A stretch of DNA of 64,000 bases from Streptomyces sp. NBC_01717 (GTDB lineage Bacteria > Actinomycetota > Actinomycetes > Streptomycetales > Streptomycetaceae): contig NZ_CP109178.1 of the NCBI RefSeq assembly GCF_036248255.1, forward strand, positions 248,001-312,000, written 5' to 3'. Numbering within the stretch: the stretch's first letter is position 1; the number at the start of each line of letters is the position of its first letter. Positions 25,600 to 33,689 of this stretch are shown in pieces. The position numbers and the translations under genes were made by a program. Below the pieces are notes generated by a model. That model was given only the letters and a program-made list of their open reading frames with translations. It was not told the DNA's origin and made no database searches.

Positions 25600-25936
25600 T
25601 CCGGCACGCATGATCGACGTCAATGTCCGTGGACTTCTGCATGGAATCTCCGCGGCACTGCCGCTCATGCAGACCCAGCGCCACGGCCAGTTCGTCAATG
25701 TTGCCTCCATCGGCGCCCACGCCGTCTCCCCGACGGCGGCCGTCTACTGCGCCACGAAGTATGCCGAACTGGCAGATTCCATCTCCGGCCCGGTGGGCCG
25801 TGAGGAGATGCGCACCTACCGCCAGGTGTCCATCCCCGCCTCCGCGGTCGCTGAAGCCATCGCCTACGCGATCGGCCAACCGTCGGAGGTCGACGTCAGC
25901 GAGATCATCGTGAGGCCGACCGCAAGCGCAGCCTGA
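25600..25936 (+). pseudogene. SDR fragment with an internal in-frame deletion
   Basis: Reads RMIDVNVRGLLHGISAALPLM and GQFVNVASIGAHAVSPTAAVYCATKYA, the NV-G and S/YxxxK part of a classical SDR, then jumps to ELADSISGPVGREEM and IAYAIGQPSEVDVSEIIVRPT, its usual C-terminal tail. The 30 or so residues that normally follow CATKYA (helix, VT-ISPG-T strand) are absent although the frame stays open, and the N-terminal Rossmann half is missing. So it is doubly deleted and inactive. Confidence 0.75.
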
Positions 25937-25958
25937 CCCCACCCGGTGGTCAACCCTT

Positions 25959-25988
25959 CCGGTGCCGGCGCCCTGCACCCCGGCACCG
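25959..25988. terminator. Perfect 10-bp hairpin after the SDR fragment
   Basis: CCGGTGCCGG (25959-25968) and CCGGCACCGG (25979-25988) are exact reverse complements with a 10-base loop, 23 bases after the SDR stop. Probably the original terminator of that gene. Confidence 0.65.
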
Positions 25989-26346
25989 GCCTCAGAAGTC
26001 ACCACTACCTGAACCTTCTCCAGCTTCGAGACAGTGCGGGCAGACGGGACCCCAACCCATGATGAGATCGAAAGGCCCTGGCGACAGTAGCGCTGGTATT
26101 GAACCGGCCCTCCGGCGGGGTGCAGCATCGCTCCGCAACAGGGCGGAGAGCTGCGCGGTTGTAGGCGTCATTGGTTGTTATCGGTCATCGTCGGTCCCCC
26201 TCGGACGGCCCACAGACGGCCCAGAAGAAAGCCAAGCGCGCCAAGAGGGCCCAGGTCGTAGGCAAGTAGAACTCGAAGGCTCCGCCGCTCCCACAGGCAA
26301 TCCCGGCGGCCCCGCTGAGTGACGTGCTATGCCGGGGCAAGAGGAA

Positions 26347-26376
26347 ACCCCAGGTCGGCGACGATCTACCTGGGGT
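26347..26376 (-). terminator. Terminator of the tRNA-Thr remnant
   Basis: ACCCCAGGT (26347-26355) and ACCTGGGGT (26368-26376) form a perfect 9-bp stem that, read on the minus strand, follows the tRNA 3' end within a few bases and is followed by TTTCC. This is how actinomycete tRNA genes usually end, so this side of the junction looks like the original chromosomal flank. Confidence 0.65.
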
Positions 26377-26379
26377 CTC

Positions 26380-26423
26380 TGGCGCCGCCTTCGGGATCCG
26401 AACCCGAGACCTACGATTGCAAG
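26380..26423 (-). other. 3' half of a tRNA-Thr-like gene (att-type remnant)
   Basis: On the minus strand: anticodon loop CTTGCAA, variable region TAGGTC, T arm TCGGG-TTCGGAT-CCCGA, acceptor strand AGGCGGC, discriminator G and an encoded CCA. The tail TAGGTC...AGGCGGC matches Streptomyces tRNA-Thr. The 5' half is absent: bases before the anticodon loop do not pair with the anticodon stem, and no D arm or GCCGCCT acceptor start is found. A break at the anticodon loop is the usual crossover point for tRNA-targeting integrases. Confidence 0.6.
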
Positions 26424-26669
26424 TTGTCGGATCTTGTTCCGCGGCCGTCCGGAGACGTCCACCAGACACGCGTTTCCGCAGCTCCCAGCGAGGTGGACAG
26501 ACCCGCACTATCCCGGACACCTGCGGATCGAACCTCGAATGAGACTGCAACTGAGACTGGCTCCAACGGCCCCCCGGGCGCCTGATCTCAGCCAGACACA
26601 CCTTCCGTCTGGCCAAAGACCGCTCCGGCTGCGGCCTTGCCACCGGTCCACAGGATTTGACAATTGTGC

Positions 26670-26714
26670 TGGTGGGCGCGGACCGTCTCGAACCGCCGAC
26701 ATCTGCTTTGTAAG
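26670..26714 (-). other. 3' half of a tRNA-Val-like gene (att-type remnant)
   Basis: Minus strand: anticodon loop CTTACAA (anticodon TAC), AGCAG stem half, ATGTC, T arm GGCGG-TTCGAGA-CGGTC with one mismatch, acceptor CGCGCCC, A and CCA. The 5' half is missing; the bases preceding the loop (CCGCC) do not pair with AGCAG. The same 15 bases (CATCTGCTTTGTAAG on the plus strand) recur at 27742-27756. Confidence 0.6.
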
Positions 26715-26890
26715 GGCGGCGCCGATCACAGGACGGTCTTGGCTGGTCAGCAGCCGTACAACAGCGCCCAGCCTGTCAGTGGGTCTCTGCACCGCCTCGC
26801 ACCCCGATTGACCGTGACTGACCGCTCGATCTGGCACGGATCTGGCACGCGCCCCCGGCTAATGGGGCGCCTGCGGCGAGCTGCGGGCAC

Positions 26891-27556
26891 TCATTGCGCA
26901 GCTGCTGCGCTGCCTCCGGGCGGTGGTGTGAAGTAGGACGCTGAAGGGACAGCCGGCCCGGCTGCCAGCGCCTGCTCGTACATTTCGTCCATCAGATCGA
27001 TGAAGCGTAAGCCTCTGCGGTCGCCTTCGGCCGTGGCGTACTGTCGCCACGTAGCGGCGCACACAGCCCAATGGTCCCGAGCGGCTTCGCCCTGAAAGTG
27101 GATTTCGAGCTGCACCCGGGCGGCTGGCTCATTCGCTCGCCGCAGGCGGTAGTCAGCGCTCCAGTTGCTCACGATTAGGTTTGTGTACAGCACCTTGCGC
27201 GCCTGATCCTCGGACCGCACCCCGCTCATCGGCTCCCAGCAGGCCTGCAGCTCCGGATGCTCCAAAGCAACCAGTAGGCGCTGCCGATGCGAGGCGCGTT
27301 GCGCCTCTTGGTTGGTGATACTCGTCTGTCGTGCTTGGTACGCGATTGAGGCGACGACTCCAAGCAATGCGGCTGCCGAGAAGAAGACAGAGGCTGCGCC
27401 GTAGGTCTGGCTCACAGCGCTCAGCTCATCCCAGTCCTTCCCGGCCGGAGCTGCTCGCTCCAACAGAAACGGCGTCGAAAGGATCGCCATCAGCGCGACG
27501 AGTCCTGCTCCAAACCAGAAGGCCCACCTGCGTTGTTGGGGCTGCATTGCCCCCAT
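26891..27556 (-). CDS. DUF6082-family membrane protein
   Basis: 221 residues from ATG 27556 (GGGGGGA upstream). Two N-terminal membrane helices (WAFWFGAGLVALMAILSTPFLL and ASVFFSAAALLGVVASIAYQA), then a cytoplasmic helical part with HRQRLLVALEHPELQACW, a region characteristic of DUF6082, and NLIVSNWSADYRLRRANEP. The C-terminus is Gly/Ala/Pro-rich. DUF6082 proteins often occur beside integrative elements and regulators in Streptomyces with no known role. It lies between the tRNA-Val half and its degenerate repeat. Confidence 0.75.
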   Translation of the reverse strand: MGAMQPQQRRWAFWFGAGLVALMAILSTPFLLERAAPAGKDWDELSAVSQTYGAASVFFSAAALLGVVASIAYQARQTSITNQEAQRASHRQRLLVALEHPELQACWEPMSGVRSEDQARKVLYTNLIVSNWSADYRLRRANEPAARVQLEIHFQGEAARDHWAVCAATWRQYATAEGDRRGLRFIDLMDEMYEQALAAGPAVPSASYFTPPPGGSAAAAQ

Positions 27557-27716
27557 AGTCCCCCCGGGTCAGCACTACGGCCTCCATCATCGACAACAGC
27601 AGTGCGAGCGGCAAGACCGCAGCTCCGACGCTGGCCGACCTGACCGGCTCGTACAGCGCGGCGCAGCGGGACAGACGTTCAAGCAATTCATGAGAGATGA
27701 GGGCTTGCCTCAGCCG

Positions 27717-27756
27717 TGGTCGGTGCGTCTCAGAACGCTGGCATCTGCTTTGTAAG
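27717..27756 (-). other. Degenerate second tRNA-Val-half-like repeat
   Basis: The minus strand begins with CTTACAAAGCAGATG, identical for 15 bases to the tRNA-Val remnant at 26670-26714 and in the same orientation, then drifts (CCAGCGTTCTGAGACGCACC against TCGGCGGTTCGAGACGGTCC) but still ends ACCA. It could be the other end of a roughly 1.04-kb unit or a decayed second att. Confidence 0.45.
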
Positions 27757-27859
27757 TTCAGCCGGGGCGCCTTGAACTCCGGCCGTCTCCCGGAGAGGAC
27801 CGCCGCCGGAGACCGCCAACGCTGCCACTGTCCAACGCCGTTGATGTCAGCTTTGGATG

Positions 27860-28162
27860 TCAGGTGCCCTTCGGCCGGGCAGCAATCACTCCCAACGCGA
27901 AGATGGCAAGAATGGGTACGAAGCTCACCACGTCACAGATCATCACGACTGGGAACGGGGCCCCAAGGAGCCTCGGCAATTTCCTCCCGATCGCGACTAC
28001 TCCAAGTGCAAAGATCAACAAGGTAGAGATTCGGTAGCGCAACCGATCAATACCTGGCTGCGTCCGAGCCTTCTCCATCAGACGGGCACACACGCTCGCG
28101 CCGACCAAGATGAACCCAAAACCGACGATCCCCCAAGACAGCCAGTCCACGGCGTCCTTCAC
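27860..28162 (-). CDS. Small integral membrane protein
   Basis: 100 residues from GTG 28162 with GGGGG upstream. Three hydrophobic segments: WGIVGFGFILVGASVCARL, STLLIFALGVVAIG and SFVPILAIFALGVIA, separated by basic loops (EKARTQPGIDRLRYR). No motif beyond membrane topology. It converges with nothing and lies head to head with the flavoprotein gene about 150 bp away, so they may share a control region. Confidence 0.65.
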   Translation of the reverse strand: MKDAVDWLSWGIVGFGFILVGASVCARLMEKARTQPGIDRLRYRISTLLIFALGVVAIGRKLPRLLGAPFPVVMICDVVSFVPILAIFALGVIAARPKGT

Positions 28163-28310
28163 GGCGTCCCCCTCGACCTCTCGTGTCCGCCCTCGGGGGG
28201 GTATCCACGCGCTTGTGGTGCTCTTGCACCTTAAGGACCAACGACAGTTGCTGATAGTTGCTGTGGTTGCGGTACTTCTCTGCTGTACTGCTGGCCGAGG
28301 GGATGAACCG

Positions 28311-28913
28311 ATGCGGGGTGGTGGAACCGTGAGTGCAGGAAGCCGCGGAGTGCTTGGAGTCGTGGGCGCGGCAACCGATGGAGTCGAGCAACTCCGCACC
28401 GGCCTGGTCGAGCCAGCGATCGCCCTCGGCTGGCAGGTAGCCGTGACCCTGACCCCAGATGCCAGCAAATGGCTGCGGGCGAACGGCGAACTGGACCGAC
28501 TGGAAGCCGTAACCGGCCTCCCAGTCCGGGATACGCCTCGCCTACCGACCGAGGCTCGCCCACACCCGGTCGCCAACTGCTACGTCGTCGCCCCGGCAAG
28601 CGCGAACTACGTTGCCAAGCTCGCAACGGGCATCGCCGACAACCAAGCACTGACGCAGGTGAGCGAGGCACTCGGCACGATCGACGTTCCGGTCGTGGTG
28701 TTCCCGCGGGTCAACGCAGCACACGTACGGCACCCAGCGTGGGACGGGCATGTCGCGGCCCTACGGAAGGCGGACGTAGAGCTCATCTACGGTCCTGACG
28801 TCTGGCCGCTCTATGAACCCCGCGAAGGGCCAGCAGTTCGACAGCTCCCCTGGGCCGCGATCACGGAGTCCATCCAGCACGTGACAGCCCGGGCTGCTCG
28901 ACACCCGCTTTAG
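28311..28913 (+). CDS. HFCD-family flavoprotein
   Basis: 200 residues; ATG 28311 preferred because GAGGGG lies 8 bases upstream (GTG 28329 is the alternative). Rossmann-like HFCD pattern: GVLGVVGAATDGVEQLRTGLVEPAIALGWQVAVTLT, then CYVVAPASANYVAKLATGIADNQALT, the PASANT-type flavin-binding loop and its downstream helix. The family includes phosphopantothenoylcysteine decarboxylase and the lantibiotic decarboxylases EpiD/MrsD. No peptide precursor or lanthionine genes are near; such single flavoproteins are widespread in Streptomyces with unknown role. It lies in the tRNA-half cluster, possibly element cargo. Confidence 0.8.
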   Translation: MRGGGTVSAGSRGVLGVVGAATDGVEQLRTGLVEPAIALGWQVAVTLTPDASKWLRANGELDRLEAVTGLPVRDTPRLPTEARPHPVANCYVVAPASANYVAKLATGIADNQALTQVSEALGTIDVPVVVFPRVNAAHVRHPAWDGHVAALRKADVELIYGPDVWPLYEPREGPAVRQLPWAAITESIQHVTARAARHPL

Positions 28914-29087
28914 GAGCGTGGTGGGGCGAGTTGGGGTCTGACCTGCGGGATACCGACTTCGGCGTCTGCTGGCTGTGGCCCCCGTCAGCAGCCGCTGTAC
29001 CCCGTGGGTCCCCGTCCGTTCTGGCGCGGTCGTGGCACGGGAAATTTCTAGGGGTCACCCGTCCCTGAGGCTTCCTTCAACGTGCGG

Positions 29088-29486
29088 TCAGACCACCAGC
29101 GCCGAGTGCAGCGCATCGAACATCTCACGAAGTTCCCACGTGGCGATTGGACCGATCTCCATCTGCAAGTGACACACGTCGTCATCGCCGTTCGGGGTCA
29201 GGCGCACGAAGAAGGCGAAACCGTCCCCGACGGGCTCCGCATTCAACGTCAGCGGATTGTTGCGGCCGGGAGTCACCGCCGCCGAAAAGCGTCCACCCGA
29301 CGGCGCGCGCAGGCGAGAGAGCATCCGCGCTGCGAAGTCCGCAGCCTCCGCAGCGCTGAGATCCGCGGTGAAGTCAGCTGTCAGGCAGGAGGACCAATCT
29401 GCGGTGACCTGCCAGCTGTCCTCACCGGTCCGAGTCAGTTCCAGCCACACGGTATCGCTGCCGAGACGTATCCGCGGCTGTTCCAT
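29088..29486 (-). CDS. DUF5959-family protein
   Basis: 132 residues from ATG 29486. Soluble, beta-rich, with paired strands IRLGSDTVWLELTRTG and WQVTADWSSCLTADFTADLS, and the conserved-looking FAFFVRLTPNGDDDVCHLQMEI; it ends with a helix TWELREMFDALHSALVV. It matches my memory of DUF5959, small actinomycete proteins of unknown role. No operon partner. Confidence 0.65.
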   Translation of the reverse strand: MEQPRIRLGSDTVWLELTRTGEDSWQVTADWSSCLTADFTADLSAAEAADFAARMLSRLRAPSGGRFSAAVTPGRNNPLTLNAEPVGDGFAFFVRLTPNGDDDVCHLQMEIGPIATWELREMFDALHSALVV

Positions 29487-29595
29487 CGTCGCCCTCCGAC
29501 ATCCGTGCCTGAGCTCAAGATCCTATGGGGCGGATCTCCGCCATCGGAAGTCGTCGCAGCTCATCCATGGTCAGAGCACTAGGGACACCCTTACG

Positions 29596-29640
29596 GGCTG
29601 GCCCGCAGGATTTGAACCTGTGGCCTCATCCTCATCAGGT
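29596..29640 (-). other. T-arm-like tRNA relic
   Basis: Minus strand GAGGCCACAGGTTCAAATCC, then TGCGGGCC: a T-loop TTCAAAT flanked by ACAGG/CCTG resembles the 3' part of a tRNA, but the acceptor strand and CCA do not fit. It may be another decayed att site. Weak. Confidence 0.3.
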
Positions 29641-29753
29641 CGGTCCGGCATCCCTGTTACGCCGAGGGATCCAGCTGGTTCACCGACCGTGGCGATCGCT
29701 GGTGATCGGCCGTAACCGCGGGTGTTTGCTGCGGTTGGTGTCAAGCGTTGATG

Positions 29754-29939
29754 TCAGGATTCACGTCCGCCCGCCGGCGCTTCGCCGAGTCGCCCCCCAT
29801 AGCGGAAGGCGCTAAGCGCGAGGGCTACGGCCGCCATGCCTCGCGTTATCGCGTCGTCTTCCACGATCACCAAGATCAGGATCGGCACCACGAACACCAA
29901 GTGCCATCGCGGGTGATCCCACCTGCTCGGCTTTGTCAT
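29754..29939 (-). CDS. 61-residue membrane protein
   Basis: ATG 29939 with GGGGGCGAG upstream. One strong helix (LVFVVPILILVIVEDDAI) followed by a second weaker one (GMAAVALALSAFRYGGRL). No family recognised. The good ribosome-binding site and topology argue for a real gene, but it could also be a fragment. Confidence 0.5.
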   Translation of the reverse strand: MTKPSRWDHPRWHLVFVVPILILVIVEDDAITRGMAAVALALSAFRYGGRLGEAPAGGRES

Positions 29940-30374
29940 CTCGCCCCCTCGATCGGCACCCTAGCCGACGGTGGTGGAGCCTGAATGGCCGAGTCAAGCT
30001 CCGCCGCGCGAGTACCAGAGCACTTGTTTGGAAGACCCCGTATGTGGACGGGGCCTGACCTGCAGAGATGCTGACCTGCGGATGAGCTGCCAGGTACCCG
30101 CAAGTCCCCGTGGTTTCCCGCTGTGTACCTCTGGTTCGGGCACGCGGCGGGCACGCTTACATCAGCTTGATGGTCAGGGGCGTGAGGGCCGTGATGAGGC
30201 TAGCTGCGGCCGCGACCAGGGACGTGATGCGGTGACGGTCACGGCTCTCTGCTCGTTGTGTTGGGCGATATGGCCCGTCCCGTGATCATGTGGCGGGATG
30301 GGCAGTCCCTTGGGGTGGGGGTCGGCACAGGGCCGGAGAACGGCTGCGAACGTGGGGGTGTTAGTTTCCCTCCC
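29940..30374. other. Intergenic stretch before the second methyltransferase
   Basis: No gene is recognised. The motif CTGACCTGC occurs twice (near 30055 and 30072) and a similar TCTGACCTGC near 28937, which look like short repeats of unknown meaning. The methyltransferase promoter is probably within 30230-30360. Confidence 0.35.
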
Positions 30375-31004
30375 GTGTTGGAACACCAGGACGAGACCAG
30401 GGCGGCCTACGACGGGGTCGTCGAGCTGTATGCGTCGATGTTCGCCAATCGGTTGGAGACACAGCCGTTCGCGCGGAACATGATCGGCACCTTCGCTGAG
30501 CTCGTGCGTGATACGGGGAACCTGCGGGCAGCCGACGTCGGGTGCGGACCCGGCCATCTGACGGCCATGCTGCACGGCTTGGGGCTGGACGCCTTCGGGC
30601 TCGACCTCTCCCCGGCGATGGTCGACCACGCCCGGCGGGCCAATCCGGCGCTGCGGTTCGACGAAGCGCGGATGGAGGCCCTGCCGGTCGAGGACTGCGC
30701 GCTCGGCGGCGTGCTGGCCCACTACTCGATGATCCACACCCCTCCTGGGGAACTACCCGCGCTGCTCGCCGAGCAGGTGCGTGTCCTGGCACCAGGGGGC
30801 CTGCTCCTGGTCTCGTTTTTCGCGACCGATGAACCCGAGCCGGTCCGCTTCGACCACAAGGTGGCGCCCGCCTATAGCTGGCCGGTGGACCGGTTCGCCG
30901 AGCTGCTGGCCGGGGCCGGGCTCGTCACGTTCGCCCGGCTGCTCCACGACCCGGCCTCCGAGCGGGGCTTCCTCGACGCCCACCTGCTGGCCCGCCTCCA
31001 GTAG
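30375..31004 (+). CDS. Class I SAM-dependent methyltransferase (paralogue)
   Basis: 209 residues; GTG 30375 chosen because the residues from there (LEHQDETRAAYDGVVELYASMF) align with the start of the methyltransferase at 20065-20712. Motif I AADVGCGPGHLTAML, motif II FGLDLSPAM, and LAPGGLLLVSF; the block MIHTPPGELPALLAEQVRVLAPGG parallels the paralogue closely. Acts on an unknown small molecule. No operon partner; the DNA right after it codes for an unrecognised stretch. Confidence 0.85.
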   Translation: MLEHQDETRAAYDGVVELYASMFANRLETQPFARNMIGTFAELVRDTGNLRAADVGCGPGHLTAMLHGLGLDAFGLDLSPAMVDHARRANPALRFDEARMEALPVEDCALGGVLAHYSMIHTPPGELPALLAEQVRVLAPGGLLLVSFFATDEPEPVRFDHKVAPAYSWPVDRFAELLAGAGLVTFARLLHDPASERGFLDAHLLARLQ

Positions 31005-31035
31005 AGCGTGCCCGCACTGGCTCTACCAGGGCGCC

Positions 31036-31460
31036 ATGCAGTCCGCCAACGCCGTACGGCCCGGCGTCGACATCAAGTCCACCATGGCCTACGCCCGGTG
31101 GCTGGGTCCCGGCACCGGCACCATGACGGCGCTGCCGGATGTCGTCCGCGCACTGGTCGTGAAGGAGCCCACCGCAGTCCGGCCGACGGCCGTCACCGTG
31201 CCCTCACTGGTCGGGGGTGGGGAGTGCCCTCACCGCATGCCCGCCTATCTGGACCGCGGCATCGCCATGGCAGAGCAGCGCATCACCGCGGCTTCCAGTG
31301 CGGTGCACGCCACCGTCTACCGGACGTTCCTCGCCGTGCTGTCGGCCCACGGCCGGTGCGGGTGCCTCACCGAGGCGCACACCGCGCGGCTGTTCACCGC
31401 CGCACAGGCCAAGGGGGAGTCGCCCCGGCACTGCACGGACAACCGTGCCTTCGATGACGC
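31036..31460 (+). other. Unrecognised coding-like stretch, probably a gene fragment
   Basis: From ATG 31036 the frame reads AYARWLGPGTGTMTALPDVV then ALVVKEPTAVRPTAVTVPSLVGG and a helical part MAEQRITAASSAVHATVYRTFLAVL with RCGCLTEAHTARLF. The composition is protein-like, but no family is recognised and there is no good ribosome-binding site. The frame remains open far beyond only because it runs antisense to the next gene. Confidence 0.35.
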
Positions 31461-31683
31461 CCCCAAGGCCGATGACGGCCCCACGACGGCCCAGGGGGTT
31501 GAGGACGGAGGAAATGCCCAGGTCAGACCGCAGGTAGCCTCAGTAGCGCTGGTTCAATTCACGAGTAGTGGATCTGGCTCAGCTTTTGTCATCCTGACCG
31601 CGAATGACGGCGCAATGTCCGGGATCAGATATGGACACTCACTCCGCAGGTTCCATGATCGGGCGCTCGCGGAGCACAAGCGG

Positions 31684-33059
31684 TCAGCGGCGGTAGCAGT
31701 ACGAATCCGAGGAGGCGTCGCCGCCCTGCAGGCGCGTCTGGTGCACGCGCAAGCCGAGGAAGTCCGAGCCGTGCGGAAAAAATCGGCTGTCGACGGAGAG
31801 CCCGCCGTGCGAGGTGTCGGCGTCGAGTTTGACCATCCACGGGTCGATGCCCGCGGGATAGAACTGCGCGTCCCAGGCGGCGTACAAGGAGTTCGTCAGG
31901 TACACACGCCGCCCGTCGCGGCTGATCTCGACCATCTGCGCTCCGCCGGTCAGCGGAACGTCCGGCTCGGCGGGATGCGGCTGTCGGCCAACCATGCCGC
32001 CGAGACGCACGGACGCGGTCTGCCTCGGATGGAACGGGTCGCTCACGTCGTACTGGTACAGCACGCCGGTTCCCCATGCGGATACGTACAGCCACTGGTC
32101 GTCCACCGACAGGTCGATGTCGGTGATCATCGGGGGCGCGGCGCCGAACGGCTGCAGCGCCGGGGGCAGGTCCTCCGTTCGCGCGGGCCGGGCGGGGATG
32201 GTGATCACCTTGCGGACCACGAAGTCCTCGCCCTCCCGGTTCCACAGCCACACCGACGCCGACAGGTCCTCCACGTTGACCACGGTGTTTGCGAACCCCC
32301 ACGTTGCCTCGGGGTCGTGCGCGGGACGCAGCTCGAGAACCATCTGGTTCTCATCACCCAGATCCACGCGCTGCAGGTGTCGGCCGGAGTCCAGCTCCCA
32401 GAAGTGCAGGGAGTGGCCGTACCGGCGACCCAGCAGCAGTTCGGGGACAAGGCCGTCCTCGATCATCGAGGGGGACCCCCACTCGCTGGTCACGGCGATG
32501 TTCTGGCGCAGATGCCACCAGACGTCGTAGGCGAGGCGTTGCGGTCCTCGGTCGCTCTCCCAGGCTCGCAGCACTTCGAAGCTTTCGTGGTCCAGCAGCG
32601 CGATGCCGCCAGGCCCGTCCATACCGTCCGCGCCGCCCAGGCAGGACAGGAACACTCCGTCAGGGCCGCAGTGAAGAGTGTGCGGACGCGAATATCCGGC
32701 CTTGGCTGCCAGCTCCTCGGGCTCGACCACCTTCACCAGTCGGGGGCGGGCGGGATCGGGGCTGGTGTCGAAGATGTGCAGCCGGGAGGAGCGCAGTCCC
32801 GGGACGATGAGGTAGCGCCGCGCAGCGTGATGATGACCGGCGTGCGCCAGCGCGCTCGAGCAGGCGTTCCAACCGAAGTGGTGCAGTTCGTTGCCCAGGT
32901 CGGGCAGGTCGGCGTGAGAGATCACACGGCCGTACGCGGGGGATTCGGGGTCGGTGCCGACGGTGAACAGCGCGTCCGCGCGCTGGGCGGTCGGGTCGAA
33001 ACCGACAAGGTCGGGTCACTGTGGTCGTCGCGGTCGTGAGCGTGCTCGGTCGTCGTCAT
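31684..33059 (-). pseudogene. SBP56-type selenium-binding protein / methanethiol oxidase, frameshifted at the N-terminus
   Basis: The long frame from codon 20 onward is a clean SBP56: ISHADLPDLGNELHHFGWNACSS, SRPHTLHCGPDGVFLSCLGG, VTSEWGSP and the C-terminal QGGDASSDSYCYR. The proper start is ATG 33059 (GAGGAA upstream) giving MTTTEHAHDRDDHSDPTLS, but then a missing G near 33003-33012 moves the next 25 codons (DPTAQRADALFTVG) into another frame. The rest is undamaged, so this is either a very recent mutation or a sequencing error in a G/C run. Intact homologues oxidise methanethiol using copper and a His-rich site. Confidence 0.85.
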
Positions 33060-33375
33060 GGCTGTTCCTCACTCCCGAACGGGGGCCCGGGTCCGGGGGA
33101 CTCCGCAGGCAGCCGGGCTCACCCGTTCGAGATCGATGTGCAGACGCGGGACAGATATGCCATAAAACGAGCGTTTCACAGCCGCGGAAGCCTGCCAAGG
33201 CGGCAGCGCGGGGGCGCGGACCGCCTCGATGTGCGGCTCGTCTCCGTCACGCCCGACCAGATCCTTTCCGATCGATCAGGCCAGATCAGCGAGCGACGTC
33301 TGACACGGCCGACTGGCAAGACGGCCGGAGGCACGGTGTCCGCTCGGCGCAGCCGCTTTTTCCCACGGGCTCGTC

Positions 33376-33610
33376 ATGGAGCACGGTGCCGATGTGTCCC
33401 ACCGGATGGTGCGACGCTACGTCTCCGACCGGCAGCCGGAGATCCTCGCGGCCTCGGGCAAGGCCCCGGTGGAAGCGTTCGTGTCGCAGACCCACCTGCC
33501 GGGACAACCGGGCCAGGGCGGAGACCGACCGGTGGATCGCCTTCCGCTCGCACTTCAACATCGAGAGCTTCTACTGCCGCCCTGGCGTCGAAGGCGCCCG
33601 GCTGACCGCG
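33376..33610 (+). pseudogene. IS21-family IstA transposase remnant
   Basis: One frame reads VSHRMVRRYVSDRQPEILAASGKAPVEAFV from the N-terminal HTH region of IstA; after an internal deletion another frame reads ETDRWIAFRSHFNIESFYCRPGVEGA from its DDE core. Normal IstA has over 100 residues between these blocks. No istB is present. Confidence 0.7.
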
Positions 33611-33689
33611 CGTGGCACGACTCCACGGCCCGCCTCAGGGCAGCCCCAGAAGACAAAACAGCCCGACCGGGGCCAGCCCTGAGGACCGG

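Noticed and set aside
25561..25600. Another MITE tip, because CGTCAGATGCGG also occurs inside the MITE copies
   Set aside because: Only 12 bases match and they correspond to the interior rather than an end; chance is likely in this base composition.
28311..28913. Lantibiotic-type peptide decarboxylase cluster around the HFCD flavoprotein
   Set aside because: No LanB/LanM/LanC homologue and no precursor peptide ending in Cys is visible nearby.
30781..33039. A plus-strand reading frame of about 750 codons
   Set aside because: It runs through the end of the methyltransferase and then antisense across the SBP56 gene; its translation there is the usual Arg/Val/Gly-rich mirror of a real gene and it has no ribosome-binding site.
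32954..33682. Plus-strand ORF of 242 codons at the start of the SBP56 gene
   Set aside because: Meaningful only for its last part, which is the IstA scrap (ETDRWIAFRSHFNIES); the first part is antisense to SBP56.
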